Assembly: GCF_007859295.1 (NCBI RefSeq)
Contig: NZ_VOHB01000003.1
Span: forward strand, 372,001-436,000
Direction: 5' to 3'
DNA from: Planococcus sp. CPCC 101016
GTDB lineage: Bacteria; Bacillota; Bacilli; Bacillales_A; Planococcaceae
Length of the DNA stretch: 64,000 bases
The notes beneath the pieces were generated by a model. The model ran no database searches and was not told where the DNA came from. It saw nothing but the letters and a program-made list of their open reading frames with translations. How positions within the stretch are numbered: position 1 is the stretch's first letter; each line of letters starts with the position of its first letter. Position numbers and translations under genes: made by a program. This document shows, piece by piece, positions 63,303 through 64,000 of the stretch.

Positions 63303-64000
63303 TTACTCTAGCCCTGTAAACTCACTTGCTTCGTAATACTCGGAATCGATCAATTCAGCTTTGACGTTTTCCTGATCTACAACAATGACCGGAGTTTGTT
63401 TTGCTTTTACTTCTACCGATCCGTTGTCATAAGTTCCAGTCGTTTCAGGTGTATTGCCGTCCAATACTTCAACTGCCATGCCCATTGCGTCTGTAACCAA
63501 TGAACGAACATCTTTAAAGACTGTCATAGATTGTTTTTCATCGATAATGTATTGGATTGATGCTTTTTCAGCATCCTGACCAGTGATCAAATAGTTGGTT
63601 ACTGCACTGTCAGAAGCAAATACATCTGCGATCGAACGAGCTGTTCCATCATTCGGCGCAAGAATTGCTACATCGCCCTTCATGTCATCCCCGACAGAAG
63701 TTAAATGCGTCTGTGCTTTGTTTTTGGATTCGTTCGGATCCCAGTTGGTCGTAACCTGGCCAATGATTTTGCTCAATTGCTCACGTGAAAGGTCTTTTGT
63801 ATCTTTTAATGCTTTCGCTTCACTGGAATTGACTACTTTGAACGTGCCGTCCGCGATTTTTGGCTGAAGCACTTCCCATGCCCCTTGGAAGAACAGGAAA
63901 GCGTTGTTATCTGAAGATGCTCCTGCGTATAAGTAAAGCGGAATATCTGTGCCTTCTGCGTTATCAACCAGGTATTGGGCCTGTGCTGCTCCCACTGCCA
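63303..64000 (-). CDS. Sugar ABC transporter substrate-binding protein, C-terminal part (cut by right edge)
   Basis: About 232 codons are visible and the frame is open to the window edge, so the N-terminus and signal peptide lie beyond. Seen parts: YAGASSDNNAFLFFQGAWEVL, VAILAPNDGTARSIADVF, LITGQDAEKASIQYI and KQSMTVFKDVRSLV, typical of the multiple-sugar/xylose-binding ChvE group. It is the binding protein for the ATPase and permease that follow. It resembles the binding protein at 55346-56416 in the DNN and GQDAE motifs. Confidence 0.92.
   Translation of the reverse strand, partial: AVGAAQAQYLVDNAEGTDIPLYLYAGASSDNNAFLFFQGAWEVLQPKIADGTFKVVNSSEAKALKDTKDLSREQLSKIIGQVTTNWDPNESKNKAQTHLTSVGDDMKGDVAILAPNDGTARSIADVFASDSAVTNYLITGQDAEKASIQYIIDEKQSMTVFKDVRSLVTDAMGMAVEVLDGNTPETTGTYDNGSVEVKAKQTPVIVVDQENVKAELIDSEYYEASEFTGLE

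Noticed and set aside
1-64000. Insertion sequences, prophage, tRNA or rRNA genes, toxin-antitoxin or defence systems
   Set aside because: No transposase, integrase, phage, nuclease or RNA-gene signature was found in any frame or intergenic stretch examined.

Overview
The window is chromosomal DNA from a low-to-mid G+C Gram-positive bacterium. Ribosome binding sites are AGGAGG-like, promoters have TTGACA/TATAAT-type boxes, three SAM-I (S-box) leaders are present, and there are phosphotransferase (PTS) operons with PRD regulators and a bifunctional YitJ-type enzyme. Gene content and the two families of dispersed GC-rich repeats suggest Bacillales, probably Planococcaceae (Planococcus or a relative). 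That placement is an inference; no rRNA or tRNA is present to confirm it. Almost all genes lie on the minus strand. The plus-strand exceptions are the KtrB-like transporter, one MDR oxidoreductase, MsrAB, the PadR cluster and sirC.

Region 1 (1-5.3 kb): a PRD regulator, ascorbate-type PTS subunits IIA, IIB and IIC, and a phosphotriesterase-family hydrolase form one operon, with the start of a further gene at the left edge. It looks like a sugar-acid or lactone uptake and hydrolysis pathway.

Region 2 (5.4-15 kb): cell-wall amino-sugar salvage. nagE, nagA, nagB, nagR and an HPr gene handle N-acetylglucosamine. murR, murQ, murP and mupG handle N-acetylmuramic acid. MurP lacks its own EIIA domain and may borrow that of NagE.

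Region 3 (15-29 kb): an M20 peptidase, a TAXI-type TRAP transporter operon, a KtrB-like potassium channel subunit, kdgK-kdgA for 2-keto-3-deoxygluconate behind a perfect palindromic operator, an old-yellow-enzyme homologue divergent from an MDR reductase, a luciferase-like oxidoreductase, and a lipoprotein MsrA-MsrB fusion. A 44-residue small membrane protein gene sits beside an array of nine-base words repeated about every 21 bp.

Region 4 (29-54.3 kb): sulfur and methionine metabolism. yitJ-metH, cysH-sumT-sirB-hemD and sat-SLC13-cysC-cysQ each follow a SAM-I riboswitch. cysJ and cysI lie downstream of the cysH group. sirC (54.6 kb) is divergent and has no riboswitch. Inserted among these are a small PadR/DUF4188/DUF2306-like cluster divergent from a DUF6544-like gene, an uncharacterised acidic protein, an MFS transporter, an amino acid/dicarboxylate symporter and threonine synthase.

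Region 5 (55.3-64 kb): a sugar ABC transporter (binding protein cut by the window edge, double ATPase, permease) followed by a membrane-anchored sugar-binding receptor, a YesM/LytS-type kinase, a YesN-type regulator and a second, lipoprotein binding protein. The layout is that of a three-component sugar-sensing system next to its transporter.
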